Assembly (NCBI GenBank): GCA_902729315.2
Contig: LR746265.1
Span: forward strand, 1,061,501-1,125,500
Reading direction: 5' to 3'
DNA length: 64,000 nucleotides
Source: Spirodela intermedia
Taxonomy: Eukaryota; Streptophyta; Magnoliopsida; Alismatales; Araceae
Positions 47,035 through 59,200 of the stretch are shown here, one piece after another (within the stretch, counting starts at the first letter, position 1; the number at the start of each line of letters is the position of its first letter). A program made the translations under genes and the position numbers. The notes under the pieces are model-generated. The model ran no database searches, was not told where the DNA came from, and worked only from the letters and a program-made list of their open reading frames with translations.

Positions 47035-50000
47035 CGAAAGAAATAAGGAAAAAAGGACAACATATATTCTAAAGCAAACAAGGTACTGGAATTGGTGATA
47101 AGAAAGAAAGAAGAAACATGGAGAAAATGTTGCCAAAGGGTGATAAAAAATTATTAGTGGGAATATATAAATACTATGGATTACCTTTTGAATTGCAATT
47201 CGAGGTGTCGGGCCCTTTGCCTTGGCGAAACCTATAACTCCATTGAAGTTCCCACATGCTAACAATGCAGTGTACTTGGTCAATTGCCCTCCCTAAAATA
47301 GTAAGAGCAGAAATATTTGATGAAGAATTTATTGAAACATCTTACTCTTGAGTACATTAAAGTCAAGCCCAAAAAACCCTGTCCATCGTTTTTCTCAAAA
47401 ACAAGATTAAACTATTCTACCTTCTTCAATAAAACAATTGAGAGGGACCAGGCTTTTCAAATGTAATCAAAACTAAAAAAAAAAGCAACACGATTTCATA
47501 TTTTTTGGGCATTTTTTTTCAGATAAAATGATAACCAGAATGGTGATTTAGCGTTCAGCATTCCAAAAAAGGAGGAAAATAACTCAAATAACAACAATAA
47601 AATTCGATAATCTTCATCACCTTTGTAACTTTACACGTGCGATTGACATCGACAACCTTCACATCGAATCCCTGCAATCATGCAACGTATTTGTTTTACT
47701 TCGAGCGAATGTATCCAATGATGAAGGAATAGATGCACACATTCATTAAACGGAAGAATAAAAAACTATCAACGAGGCAGGAAACACATTTTTTGGAGGA
47801 ATTGAAATTAGCAATGCCAGCTGTATGAGAGAAAAAAGGCAGGCACTCCCCAATGATCAAAGAGCAAGCATGGCCTATTCCTATGGTGTCATCACTAAAA
47901 TGAAGATTAGTGTGGTTCTTCATTAAGATTAGGGAAAAACACAGCGAGGAATAAGAATTAACATTTCAAGTACTGAGGGAACAACAAGTTAAACAAGAAA
48001 TTATTAGCCCGATTCCTCCATAAACTGCCTCAATAAAATCCAACAGCAACGAGTTGCAGCATATTAGTCGAGAATGGAAGTTGGCTATTATTATTGTATT
48101 TAGAAATGCACGGTTTATCCCATAAAGTGCGGCCTCTAGCTAAAGAGAGCTGTTCTGACTCTCCTGGAGCATATTCTATAGTTGACTGTGCCTATGGGCA
48201 ATAAGGTAGTTTGAGTGAGTAGAAAGTCCATCATCAGTTGATGAGAGGCAAAAGAAAATAATTTGTTATCAATCCTTTCCTAATTCTAGTTCTGACTTAG
48301 GTACAAGTTCAACCTCAAGCTAATCATTTACGACAGCGAGCAAAACCGAAATTGAGACGAATAAACAAAAAAAATGTTTCTGTTCATTATTTATGAAGAA
48401 GTATGCTCACACCCACACTTTGATAAATCATTGAGTAAAATCTTAAGCATGATACTATGACAACTAACATACGAACATGCTTCGATTGACAAATTACAAA
48501 TAAAAGAGGTTAAGAATACGATCTATCCATGAAGTCAGGATCTTGAAGTTATATCGAAGTATTAAATCAAGCAACCATCCTATCATAAAAGCGGTTGAAT
48601 GGCAGGTTCTGTAAATGGAAAGCCAAGCCCGACTCTCCCTACGCAATACAGATGGAACAATTGCATTTTTTTTTTCTTCGAAAAAACAAGTAATATGGGG
48701 CATTTATTACTTGATTGGACAAAATAATGTGAAAATGATGTCTGGACTTACTTTTCGATAAAGAGGCCTTCTACTTTTCTCTGTCAATGCACTTCTCTCA
48801 TCAGCCAGCTCTTTGATTTCCTCTTCTAGTGCTCTTCCTTTCTTTCCAAACGTATGATCGAGTTCTGCTAGCTTCTCTTCGAGCTTTTTGTCAATATCAT
48901 TAAGCTTCTCTAAAAGTTTATCATCCTTCTCTTTTATCTCACTAAAGTCGTCATCGTCCTCTTCGTCCAAATCAGCCCCTTGGATCATCTTCTTCTCCTT
49001 TTGGAAGTCGGTATATTTCAACTGATCAACTGAAGGGCCAACTTGTGAATGGCGAATAGCTCCATAATTAGCAGGATCGTTAGGGTCATAGGCTTCCTTA
49101 CAATCCATCAACCTGACAGCTCGGTTCAGCTTATGCTGGAGGATAAATTTCTCCTTGTCAGTGGCATCCTTCAGACGGTTCATCAAATCTCCTATGACCC
49201 TGTACTCTAATGGCAGCCTTAAATATTTCTGTTCAAACTTGTCAATCTTGGTCATCCATTTGTGGGACTCATCAAGAGTTTCTGTAATGGGTTACACACG
49301 ACAGAGGGATACAAGTCACTAGACTGCAAATACTTGTGATGGACAAAACCACTGCTTTCTAAATGTGCATATGACAGAAAAATCAATGATTTCCAGATAA
49401 ATGATTGATGCATAGACTTAGATCATTCAAACAACGAAGCATATGAACGATTCCAAGGTAATATGGTACGGCGTGACATAAAGAATTCAATAGCCCTGCA
49501 GTCATATCCTAGTACAATCTCGTATTTCTTGTTAACAATAGCATATACTTCAATGACAATAAATCATTTGTAAATATTGTGCCTTTCCCCTAAAACCGAA
49601 ATTAACTTTCTACTAAGGAACAGATGGTAAATTATTACTTGGGATTTGATTAGGGGCGAAGTAATTCCATAAGAAAGCAAGGAAACCTGTAATGAGTTCC
49701 AAACATCATCCTAGTGGATACGAAACTGAAGCTGATTAAGTTAACAAAGAATAATGCAGCTGAAGCCTTGAATTCCGGGATAGAGAAATGGTTAAAGTCA
49801 ACAGGTGCATTAACAGAAACAAGGAATAGGTCCTTGGAGACAATGGAGGAACAAGGCTAAAATAAAATCCGGTAAACAATTATAATCCTGTCCTTTTTGA
49901 AGCTCAGCAACCCACATCCTGTCCCACCAAGAAAAACATAATGCCAAACTGGGATGTTCAAGTACCATTCTAAACCAGAATACCACATCTTCCTACAAGA

Positions 50001-51111
50001 CACCCAATCACTTGGAGAAGTGGAGATTGGAGATAAAAGAATATCGTCCATAGAGGCTGCTAGAAAACAATTTTCGGAGATGATATCAGCTAATTCATCA
50101 AGAAGATCGACAAAAATACCCATTAAAAGATGTTCTCCAGAGGACACGATGTTTTATCTCAGGAAAAAAATGACAAGGGTTTATCCACCTGTCTTAAATA
50201 AATACACTTTATGTATCCTTTAATCTTATTGTCTCTTTGGATGGCTCCAGGTAGCATGATTCTACATGTATTCCAAGCAAGAAAACTAACTTTATATATG
50301 TACAAAATAATTAAATTGAGCCATCAGTTTTTTTAATTTTGTTCAGTACAAACAAAAACAAAAGGTACAACTGGAGTGGCAGAAGTATGCAGAGAAAATA
50401 AACAACACAAAATTTAGTGAGAGCATTAATTATATACTTGAAATGCCAGCATAAAGTGGCAATTTACAGATCTGTTTTCCAGCATATGTCATGATTGACG
50501 TTGCCAACTGAAATTAAACCAATAGAAGTCATCACAGCTTATATGGGTATACAAAATGAGAACAATTCCAATTTTTGTTGCTCACCAGCCTCAGCAAACT
50601 TGAGGAGAAGCTCCTCGTGGCGTTTGTGTTTCTTCTCAAACTCCTCAACACGCTTTTTTACTTCCTGAGGTGAGAAGCGCTCATCATCTTCGCTGTCTGA
50701 GTCGGTGGGAATCTCCCATGCTTCGTCGTCCCCTGGATCCTTGGCAATCCGTTTTTCCCACTTCTCAATTAGTGATCCAACACCCATGTAGTCCTCCTCA
50801 TTCTCATCATCGACCGCCTCCTCCCCAGCCCTTCTCTTCTCGTCCCTCTCCCTCTGCTTCTCCCTTTCTACCTCAGCCAGCAGGTCACGGACTGCCCTCT
50901 CTCTTTGTGCCGGAGAGATAGGGGAGAAATGCCTCTGGAAACTGAAAAACTGTCTAGGAGTTAAGATGGTTCTACGAGCACAGAAGGATCCAAGCCCAGA
51001 AGCAGAGAATGTGGAAACATTCCGTGTGTAATGTACAGTACTGGCCCTGCCCATGCTCCATACACTAAGGATGCGAGCCCATGGACCCCTGCCCTTGGCA
51101 ACCACTGCCAT
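43594..51111 (-). CDS. mitochondrial small-subunit ribosomal protein uS5m, eight exons
   Basis: Exons in transcript order: 51111-50586, 49281-48752, 47671-47621, 47292-47185, 44194-44099, 44007-43906, 43834-43775, 43659-43594; 512 residues. The N terminus (MAVVAKGRGPWARILSVW and several later Arg/Ser residues) looks like a mitochondrial presequence. It is followed by a long charged, partly coiled-coil extension (residues about 60-350) typical of plant mitochondrial S5. The S5 core starts near residue 354 with GFDVKVVDVNRTCKVTKGG, then LLACGNFNGVIGFAKAKGP, and the C-terminal S5 domain has SKTVETILFLAGFKNVKSK and IGSRNPHNTIKALFKALNA. uS5 sits near the mRNA entry of the small subunit and contributes to decoding accuracy. 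All junctions keep frame. The third intron in transcript order from the core (44195-47184) hosts a copia remnant. Confidence 0.95.
43718..43765. repeat. (GA)n microsatellite just inside a uS5m intron
   Basis: On the uS5m strand this is a CT tract that starts about 9 bp after the GTGAGT donor of the exon 43834-43775. Confidence 0.95.
44201..44246. repeat. 7-bp tandem repeat (TTCACAG)n at a uS5m splice acceptor
   Basis: About six copies of TTCACAG (one with TTCACAA). On the uS5m strand it reads CTGTGAA repeats ending at the CTTGGCAG acceptor of the exon starting at 44194. Confidence 0.93.
44260..46960 (+). mobile_element. decayed Ty1/copia retrotransposon fragment
   Basis: The plus strand, broken by stops and frameshifts, reads through copia polyprotein order. 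Integrase-like FDLVHSDV and VTFIDDHS lie near 44390-44480, and IPPKIFGCVCF and FLGYS at 44900-45000. Reverse-transcriptase pieces follow at about 45370-45960, and RNase H pieces with CDN, ESE and HIEVDCHFIKAKIL end near 46650. After this, about 46755-46950 looks like an LTR, with a TATAAATA box, TG at its start and CA at its end. Gag, protease and a 5' LTR were not seen, so the copy is 5'-truncated or deleted. It lies antisense within a uS5m intron. It cannot encode active proteins. Confidence 0.85.
46996..47032. repeat. (AG)n microsatellite
   Basis: AG dinucleotides just right of the copia LTR-like end, in the same uS5m intron. Confidence 0.93.
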
Positions 51112-52684
51112 GATGGTGACGTCCGACGTAGCTCAAATGGGAATCTAGCGATGATGCTGCATCTTCATTCGAAACAGAAACAAGGAAATAATTAGGTACC
51201 TATAAGACGCAAATATGAGATAATCATGCATTATGACTGATATAATGGCTTAGTTTCATGTCAATCACATGTGACGTTCTTCTCCTTTCAGGTGTCGGAG
51301 CAGCAGCTATGAAACTTTGGAATACCAAGTTTAAAAACGCTAACGTACGGATCTTAATGTTCCATCGTGTTGTGTATACAAGTTTCAGGTTTACGTAATA
51401 AGGAAGACGGATCCTTGTTTCTGAGCTTGTATCGCTTAGCTTCTGGATTTCAGCATGCTGCTGGTGGACAAAGGGATGTTGGTGCCGGCTGACTGTGGTT
51501 AGCTGGCCAACAGTGACGGGAGAGGGGAGATGATCACAGAGTTCCGGAAGAGGTCTCGCTGGGGAGGGGTGGACGAGAAGGAGACCCGTCGAAAACGGAA
51601 AGGGAAAGGTCCTCGGAGAACGTTGGCTGGTGAAGGGGAACTCTTGGGCCAACAACGGCTGCCGAGGAGAGAAGATCGTGGAGTTCACTCAAGGAGGGGT
51701 ACAGATTGGCGAAGGGTAGCGCACAAACATAGGTGCTATAGAATTCTCGAATAAACTCCTTGGGGGTTGATCAGTCAGGGACAAACGAGCGCCAGCAGAG
51801 TAAGGCGACGAGTTTCAGGAGAAGTACCCGTAGGAAACAGAAAACCGGAAGGTGGCGACCGCGATGCTTCCTCAGACGGCCCCCCGGTCGTATCCGATCA
51901 TCCGGAGACGAAGAAGCGTCAAGAATCCCCGGAACTCGGGAAGCTCGAAGAACACTTCCCGTATTCCTCGTCGCCAATGCTGGAGATCAGCGAGGACTGA
52001 CACTCCAAGGTCCGGCGCAGGAGCCTGTGAGCATGCCGCGACGTCTACGGCGCAGCGGCCGGCGAGATCGACGGAGCGGAAAGATCCCGCCGGCGGGGCA
52101 GAGCTAAAACCCTCACGTCCTCCCCCTCGAGCAGGCCAGAGAGAGAAGACGACGAGCGGAAGCGTCCTCCGGTCTAACTCCTACCCTCCCAGTGCCGGTT
52201 CGTTTCTGGCTCGGACCGGACAGGTTCTACCTGACCCCGGTCCACGGCCATGGACAGAGAGGACCGCATTCAACACGTCACCCACTGCCAGATCTCAGGT
52301 GAACGATCGAATCGGATTTCCGCTGGTCCAAACACGTTTTCAGACTTACCAAAGCCCAATTGCGGATTCCCCGATAATATTAACGCATTAATCTTTTCCA
52401 CGTCATATTTTCTTATTTTTAACGAAAAGGTGAGAGTAACGATAAACTAAGAAGAGCAAAAAAGTGCATCTGAGATTTTAGTCCAGAGTAATAATCAATA
52501 AGACGCATTTCTTCTATTTTCCATTATTATTATTATTTTATTATTTTCGTGCCTTTTATGCATTGAATTAAATGAGGTTTACTAAATGTTATGCTTTTAT
52601 GCTTGAGCCAAAAAGAATACCTAAATTATGTAGACATTTAATTTTATCATCACCATTTTCGGATTTAACTCTTTCTAATATTGA
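51112..52684. other. uS5m 5' flank and leader region
   Basis: The part nearest uS5m is AT-rich; 51480-52330 is GC-rich and resembles the leader zones of the other minus-strand genes here, so it may hold the uS5m first exon and promoter. A plus-strand open frame of 179 codons (51852-52391) crosses it but has no recognisable domain and low-complexity Arg/Ser/Pro content; I regard it as incidental. Beyond 52340 the DNA is AT-rich. Confidence 0.4.
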
Positions 52685-53002
52685 TTATAATAGTTTTGTA
52701 ATCTTCTGAGGGCCCATCATATCTTGAAATAGATGAGATTTATTAAATTGATTATTGGGCCAATTAAAATCTGGTTTTTCGGTATCAAAGTAGGCAAACC
52801 ATGTGAAAAGAAACACGCCTAGTCCCCTTTTTATTTTATTACTATCACCATTTTCGGATATTAAAAATCTGGATTTCGCTTCCTTCCCAAGTAACAGGGA
52901 GCCGTTATGATCCGAGAAACACCGACCAGATGGAACAGAAGAGACTGGGACCAGCACGAAGAAGAAGAAAAACAGAAGAAGAACAAACGGATCCCGTGAC
53001 AT
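52685..53002 (-). CDS. small open frame with signal-peptide-like start, doubtful
   Basis: ATG at 53002 opens a 105-codon frame downstream of ARPC1 on the same strand. It starts MSRDP, followed by a hydrophobic core of Phe/Leu/Val and a VSSVPSG stretch that would suit signal cleavage, then a mature part with one Cys. After about residue 55 the frame runs into AT-rich, non-coding-looking DNA, and a GTGATAG donor-like site lies there. It overlaps what is probably the ARPC1 3' UTR. Most likely an accident of a T/C-rich tract; a small secreted protein or first exon cannot be excluded. Confidence 0.2.
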   Translation of the reverse strand: MSRDPFVLLLFFFFFVLVPVSSVPSGRCFSDHNGSLLLGKEAKSRFLISENGDSNKIKRGLGVFLFTWFAYFDTEKPDFNWPNNQFNKSHLFQDMMGPQKITKLL

Positions 53003-53148
53003 TTTCTTTTCTAAGGCCCACAAAAGCTCCGCCATATCCTGGCAGAGGAGATGGACGCCACAGGGATTAGGATGAGTGGCCCACCTGGTATTTGTCCCAA
53101 AAAAAAAAGAGGATTTAATTAGGAAAATAAAAGGTCGTTTTACCTGTT

Positions 53149-53222
53149 TCAGTCGCTGTCCAACTCCCAGACGACGATTCTGCCATCCAATCCTGAGAAG
53201 AGAAACGATAATAGTAATAATA

Positions 53223-53258
<36 letters not shown>

Positions 53259-56200
53259 AGCTTAGACATCCATCAGGGGTCTGACCAGAAGTGCTGAATC
53301 GCTTCACCACGGTTACACCTTCGCTTCGAAGAGGCAGGATACAACTGCAGGGAGAGATAAAATAAAATAAAATAAAATAATAATAATAATAAAAAAGTCA
53401 ACCCCTCCCCTCATTTTATTTTTTTTCATAGAGCAAAGATGCGATTGAAAGGAGATAAACTCAATCAAAGGGTAAGTTGAAGTTGACTTATTTTGCCAAG
53501 AATACGTTATACGAGGGTGGGTTGAGATCCGCATACGTTATACAATTCTCGTGAGCGCCGCCCCGGGCCCTGGTAGGGTCAACGGTGTCGCTGCCCATTT
53601 GCTTTGACTGGCCATAGAACTTGCCGAAGGCTTCTGTGAACTGGAAACGAAAATTGTGACCATTACTAAAAAAATGGCCTCGGAAAATGCAGACCCACCT
53701 TGAAGACGTATGAACAAGGCTCATGAAAGTTGTAGAAAAATGAGTCAAAAGCAGACTCAGAGACCCTCATCTCCTTTTGAGAACAATATGTTGACTTCTC
53801 CCAACAAAACTATATTTATTTATATAATTTATTTATGAAAAATTATCTAAGAAAATACCTGAGATCCATATTTCGAACCCGATGGAGCCAATTTTCTTTC
53901 ATCGAGAAATCTGACAAAACTCCTGCCACAACAAAATAAACGGTTGATTTTTCTTCTGCCACGCATCGAGTATGTATCATGTATGAACAAAACATGGAGC
54001 TGGGAAATCGCTAGAGAAATAGGAAGAACACCATATTCCCCTCTCATCTGCTGTAAAAACCATGGGATTGCAGTCATATCCGACAGCAACAACCATTCTC
54101 TCAGAAATGAAAAGCACCTGAAAGTAGTAAGTTTTTAAGATTAAGAAACCTTCTAAAAATGCCCAGGAAAGATAAAATAAGATAAAATAAGATAAGATAA
54201 AATAAAATAAAATAAACTAAAATAAAAGAAAAGAAAAGAAAAGAAAAGAAATACTGGAGAAGACAGGATGCTGACCCACATCACGGAGAGGCAAGTCACG
54301 AAATGCGACACTCTGTGCAACTGGAGAAGGGCCGATATCGTCGACAAAGTACACCATGGAACTTTGACCTGACGGGTAGGATAAATGGAAGGCCCTTCAG
54401 AGCTTGCAAAAGAATAAGTGGCACAGTAGTCATCTATAAATTATCTACTAAATATGGCATTCTCTTCAGATGAAGCTCGCTTATAATGAACATTAACGCT
54501 TTGTGAAGTTTACGCAGAAACTTGAAGGAAGGAAGGAAGACATAACGCACTTGCTCCTTCATATGAAAATTTTCAATTCAATGAACATTACGAACTATTC
54601 ACTGTTTATGAAGAAGAAAACCCTTGGCAGATGGAAGCAAAACTAGGAAAGGAAAGGGAGCCTAATCTGGGCTATTCCGAAGTTACGAAATAACTGCATT
54701 TCTCAGCTATGAGAGCTGATCATAGGATTTAATATCTTTGTATCTTAGCTAATCTATGATAGAAGGCAGGGTATTTGGCAAAAGTGTGAGTCTTGTGGTA
54801 GGTGTCCCCTTAGAGTTAGCTTTGCACGCCGACCATATACAAGTGTGCATAGTTCCGCATCTGTTTTTCATAATTAACAATACGTGGCACACTATTAAAA
54901 AAAACATTCACTTGATGCTACCCTTTCAAATAAAAGTACAATACAACTGATTAAGGTTTTTATCACATCATAAACAATTGTGGATTGGGAGGAAAAGGGA
55001 ATCATTTTGCATATAAAGATGGCGGAATTAGAAGTATTTAAACTGCATATGGCCTTCCTTTAGTTGAACAATTTTCCCTCCAGTGGACAGTTTCAAACTT
55101 CCAGTAAAATTTCTTGCCCAGTTTGACTAGACCATTAATCTTTTCCACTTTAATACCCCGTCTGTTACATCACAAACGGTAAGAATGCCTAAAAGGAACT
55201 AGGAAGCGCATCTGCTTTCCTGCATCCCTTTTTTTCCTTTCGTTGAAAATGGGAAGCAACACAATGTCCATGAAATCTCAATCTCTCATCCCCGTACATC
55301 AGCCATGCACTCACTAATTATTTAAAAGATATAGGATCTCAATGCACGACATTGTTTCATTAGACCTAGAAGCATAATAATAGCTAACTCTCCACAGTTA
55401 CTGTTTCGTATACCACCCTCATAACATTAAAGAGTTGTCTCGGATGAGACTGCCCAATATTCATGAATAAGACAATGCGAGAAGATATTCCTGTATCACC
55501 TGTCTGGTCATACCAATAATCTGACGAGTAGTAAACAAGCAAGATAATCTCTCATGTTTGTTCATTTCACAACTATAGAATCAGCCAGGATGATTTCTCC
55601 TAGATGAGCATGCCGACATGGTAAATCAATTCCACAAGGCATTGCAAGATAAAAGTCACAAAAGGAAATAATGCATAGAAAAAATGTATGCTCTAGAACA
55701 TCTCCGTTTTTCTTTTCTGAAACTGGGTTGCCCAGAGAATTTTTTTTGCAAAAGCTGAAGCTATCCCAAAGGAGATGCATGAAAAGAAATGACGTATCTG
55801 AAATAGGAAACAGAAGATAGGGTAGATAGGAATCTTGTTTTTTTTCTTCGGAGATATAACTTTTGTGGACATTAAGTAAATATATAAGCTATACATTCTG
55901 CCAATTCTTTCGATTATCCAACAAACGAAACCTCACTGAAAAAAGTAAGACAACATTTATTTTCTGCATTTGAAAATCAGTAAAACTGAAGAAAAATATA
56001 ACCTGTGTATGCCAAAGTATTTCCACTTGGCGACCACTTAACACCAAATGCCCAAGTGCTCGAAAGATCAAGTTGCACAATTTGCTAATTCCATGGGAAA
56101 ATCAACAATAGGACTCATTTAGTAAGAGACTCTAGATTATAACTTGCTAAAATAAACTATTAAGAACTTGACGAATGATATGAACAGAAATGATTTTTGT

Positions 56201-59200
56201 CCAAATCCAGAAATAAAGTCAATTAGTAACATGAATAAAAGATAAACAGCGTAGCACGGTTCTAGAAAAAAGGAGATGAGAATGAATAGGAGAAGGAAAA
56301 CATTTATTACAGCAGTACCGATTCATGTACATGATTAAATCTGCAAAATGGCTACCTTGCTACGAGGCAATGGATCTAACCCCATCCCATATTCTAAAAA
56401 TAGGACCATAGGCCCATAGTACCAAGTCGGATAAGAAAACAGATGGAACCAAACGACATCTAATCTATCACCACCTGGATGAGCTCTATATGTAAATTTA
56501 AAGTTGTTTGTATATTCCAACCCCTAAAAAGGAACATTTAGCCAACAAAAAATGATGTCAAGAACCTTAAAAATCATAAGATTTTACATTATTAGACTGA
56601 ATAACCATGAAGGAAATCAAATTGGCCTTAACAAGAAGGGAGGGTAAATATCGACTATACATAATCGACCAATTAATTTACAAACCAAAGTGGCCTCCTA
56701 AATAAGATAAGCAGCAGAAACACGCAAAAAACCTAACAGGTGTCATTGTCAGATACTTTTGTAATTGTAGCATATTTCACCACAACAGAAAAACCTCTCA
56801 TAAAAACATGTTGCATGAATTTGAAGGTGAATAGCTGCATGCTATTCACCCTACTGGTACAGAAACCCTTTTTATTCTAGATAGCTGCATGCTTCCCTTT
56901 TTATTCTCTAAAATTTCCAAGGTCATAAAGCGTACTGTCCTGGAATGACGTAAATTTGAAACAGTTTAACGTAATTCTTATCCCTTGTTTTCCATGACTT
57001 TTAACAGAAACCCTACTGGTAAAGGTTGTACTTATCAGATGCTTCTGCCACCTTGCAGGAAGTCGGTAGGGAGAAGAGCCGATCAGAAAACCCTTTTTTT
57101 TTTTTCCCAGAGTCTAGCCAACCCCATTTGAACAGGATAAATATCTGATGATAATGATGGTTATGAACCACCTAAACTATATCATAAGATTGAAGGTGAA
57201 TGATACTTTGCGATACACTACCTAGGCACAAAGCTACAGAGAGTTATAGGAAATGTTTAAATTAAGAAAGCCATTTATCAAACCTCTCCAAACTTTGAAT
57301 CAGGAATGCTGGTCCCTGAATCCCTGTTTCATTGAGCCAATGGTGACCAAGGTGAGAAACCATAAGAAACTAGAGGAAAGCAAGAGCAACTACTGCAAGA
57401 AGTTAACCAAACCTTGTATCGACACCCTTTATGAAAGTAGAGAATATTCGACATTTCCCATCAGTTGATGTTGTAGCAAGGAGAATCTAGCAAGTACAAG
57501 CACATTACAATCAATGCCAAGTTGGGTCCATTTAACTAGAAGAGTAGCGTTAATAATTGAAGAAAAAAATACTACGTGAGTCTGCCTCATAAATAAAAAA
57601 TACAAAAATGAGCAATCCACATGACAAAGAAGAGAAAGCCATAGTACATAAGAATCTGCGTTTTTTTAAAATACAAGTTTGTCCCTATTTTTACAAAAGA
57701 ACACATGTAATGTCATCCCAAATATAAACTTAGAATAGTTATATTAAGAAGTATTTTTTGAAAATCTAAAAAAGAGAAGCAATTGATGTGACTATTTCTC
57801 GTATGTGTTACACATTCTTGGGCATGTGAGAGGGTTTGGTTTTCATGATTTATCGATATAATCCCTAATACAGAGTTCATTATTTGTGTTAACATAAATA
57901 TCCTAAAAATGAAGAAATAATCCATAGATCAAGTGGGAACTGCTATGGGATTCCTCCTCATTCTGACATGCTAAGATTGTACACCAAAACACAAAGAAAA
58001 CATGTTAGTTACATAATTCCTGAAATAAGGGCCTGTTAGAGGATCCGCCAGGCTCCCGTACTCTCAAGAATACGAGAGTCTACATCATCCGAGGTTTAAT
58101 CATCTGACGAGAATCCTGTAAATATACTAACGAATAATGGGAAACAGTCTCACATTGTCTGGATGCCAAGCAACACTTGTCACGGAGGAAGAATGCTTTT
58201 TTCTAATAAGTTTGCTGACCCACCTGAAATGTTAATAAAGAAAAAAGCACGAGGTAAGAATTACTGAAGCTCATAACAGATGTCAGACACGTATCAGGCC
58301 AAATTAGGAGCTGTACAGCACGAGCATTTACAGTGAAGAAGAATATAATCCCAGCGCAAATCTCAAGAACTTTTATGCAAAACCTTTGCAAGGAGCAAAG
58401 ACATTTGTTTCCTTGTTCTCTCCTCTTTTCTCTCCACCCTCCACGAATGGGTTGACAGCCCATTGTCAGTAAGAATATTTGACCAGGTATTAGCCAATCC
58501 AAGTGACATTGATTGATCTGTGGCCAGTTATACTTGCTATCTACTTTTACTTTCATTTCATGAGGAGTGGATTTCCTCTCTATAGTTGGATCGATAGTGC
58601 TGATCTCAAATTGATTTGCAGGTCAAAATCGAACCAATTCTAAGTATCACGACCACAATAATTTCACTAAAAGGCCATAGTGCTTTTTACATTTAAAGTG
58701 CTGCCAGCTAAAAAAAGGATTAAGAAGTAGAATAAATAACAGGCTGACTTCTTCTAAGAGCAGGTGAGAAGATTGCACATGTAATTTAAAAATCAAGAGT
58801 CTGAAACATAAGCAAAGTACCAGTCATTGTCCTTCTCATAGTAGCAAACGCAGACAGTTTTAGCACCACTTCCCACAGCAAATTTGTTTTCTGAAAAAAA
58901 TATGAAGCGTGATGTGTAAACATGATCAAACAAGTCTACCTATAAATCTTCTAATGGAAGATAGACTACTGATTCCCTTCACAGACAAATGGCACACGAG
59001 GAAAGTCACTGTACAATGAAAACAATGTAATCCCGAACACGGTATACAGCCTGCCCAGTATTTACTCCATGGATATTTGGTAGAAATAGCTATTAATTAT
59101 CTATACTCTCCTTCAAACAAACAATACTAAGGATCGTCACAGGTAGTTCAGTATTTCATGCATATTTAGGGGTAATATCAATTAACTGTCTTTATTCACA

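Noticed and set aside
51852-52391. 179-codon plus-strand frame in the uS5m 5' region
   Set aside because: Low-complexity Arg/Ser/Pro content, no homology recognised, no splice or promoter support; it fits a GC-rich leader of the opposite gene.
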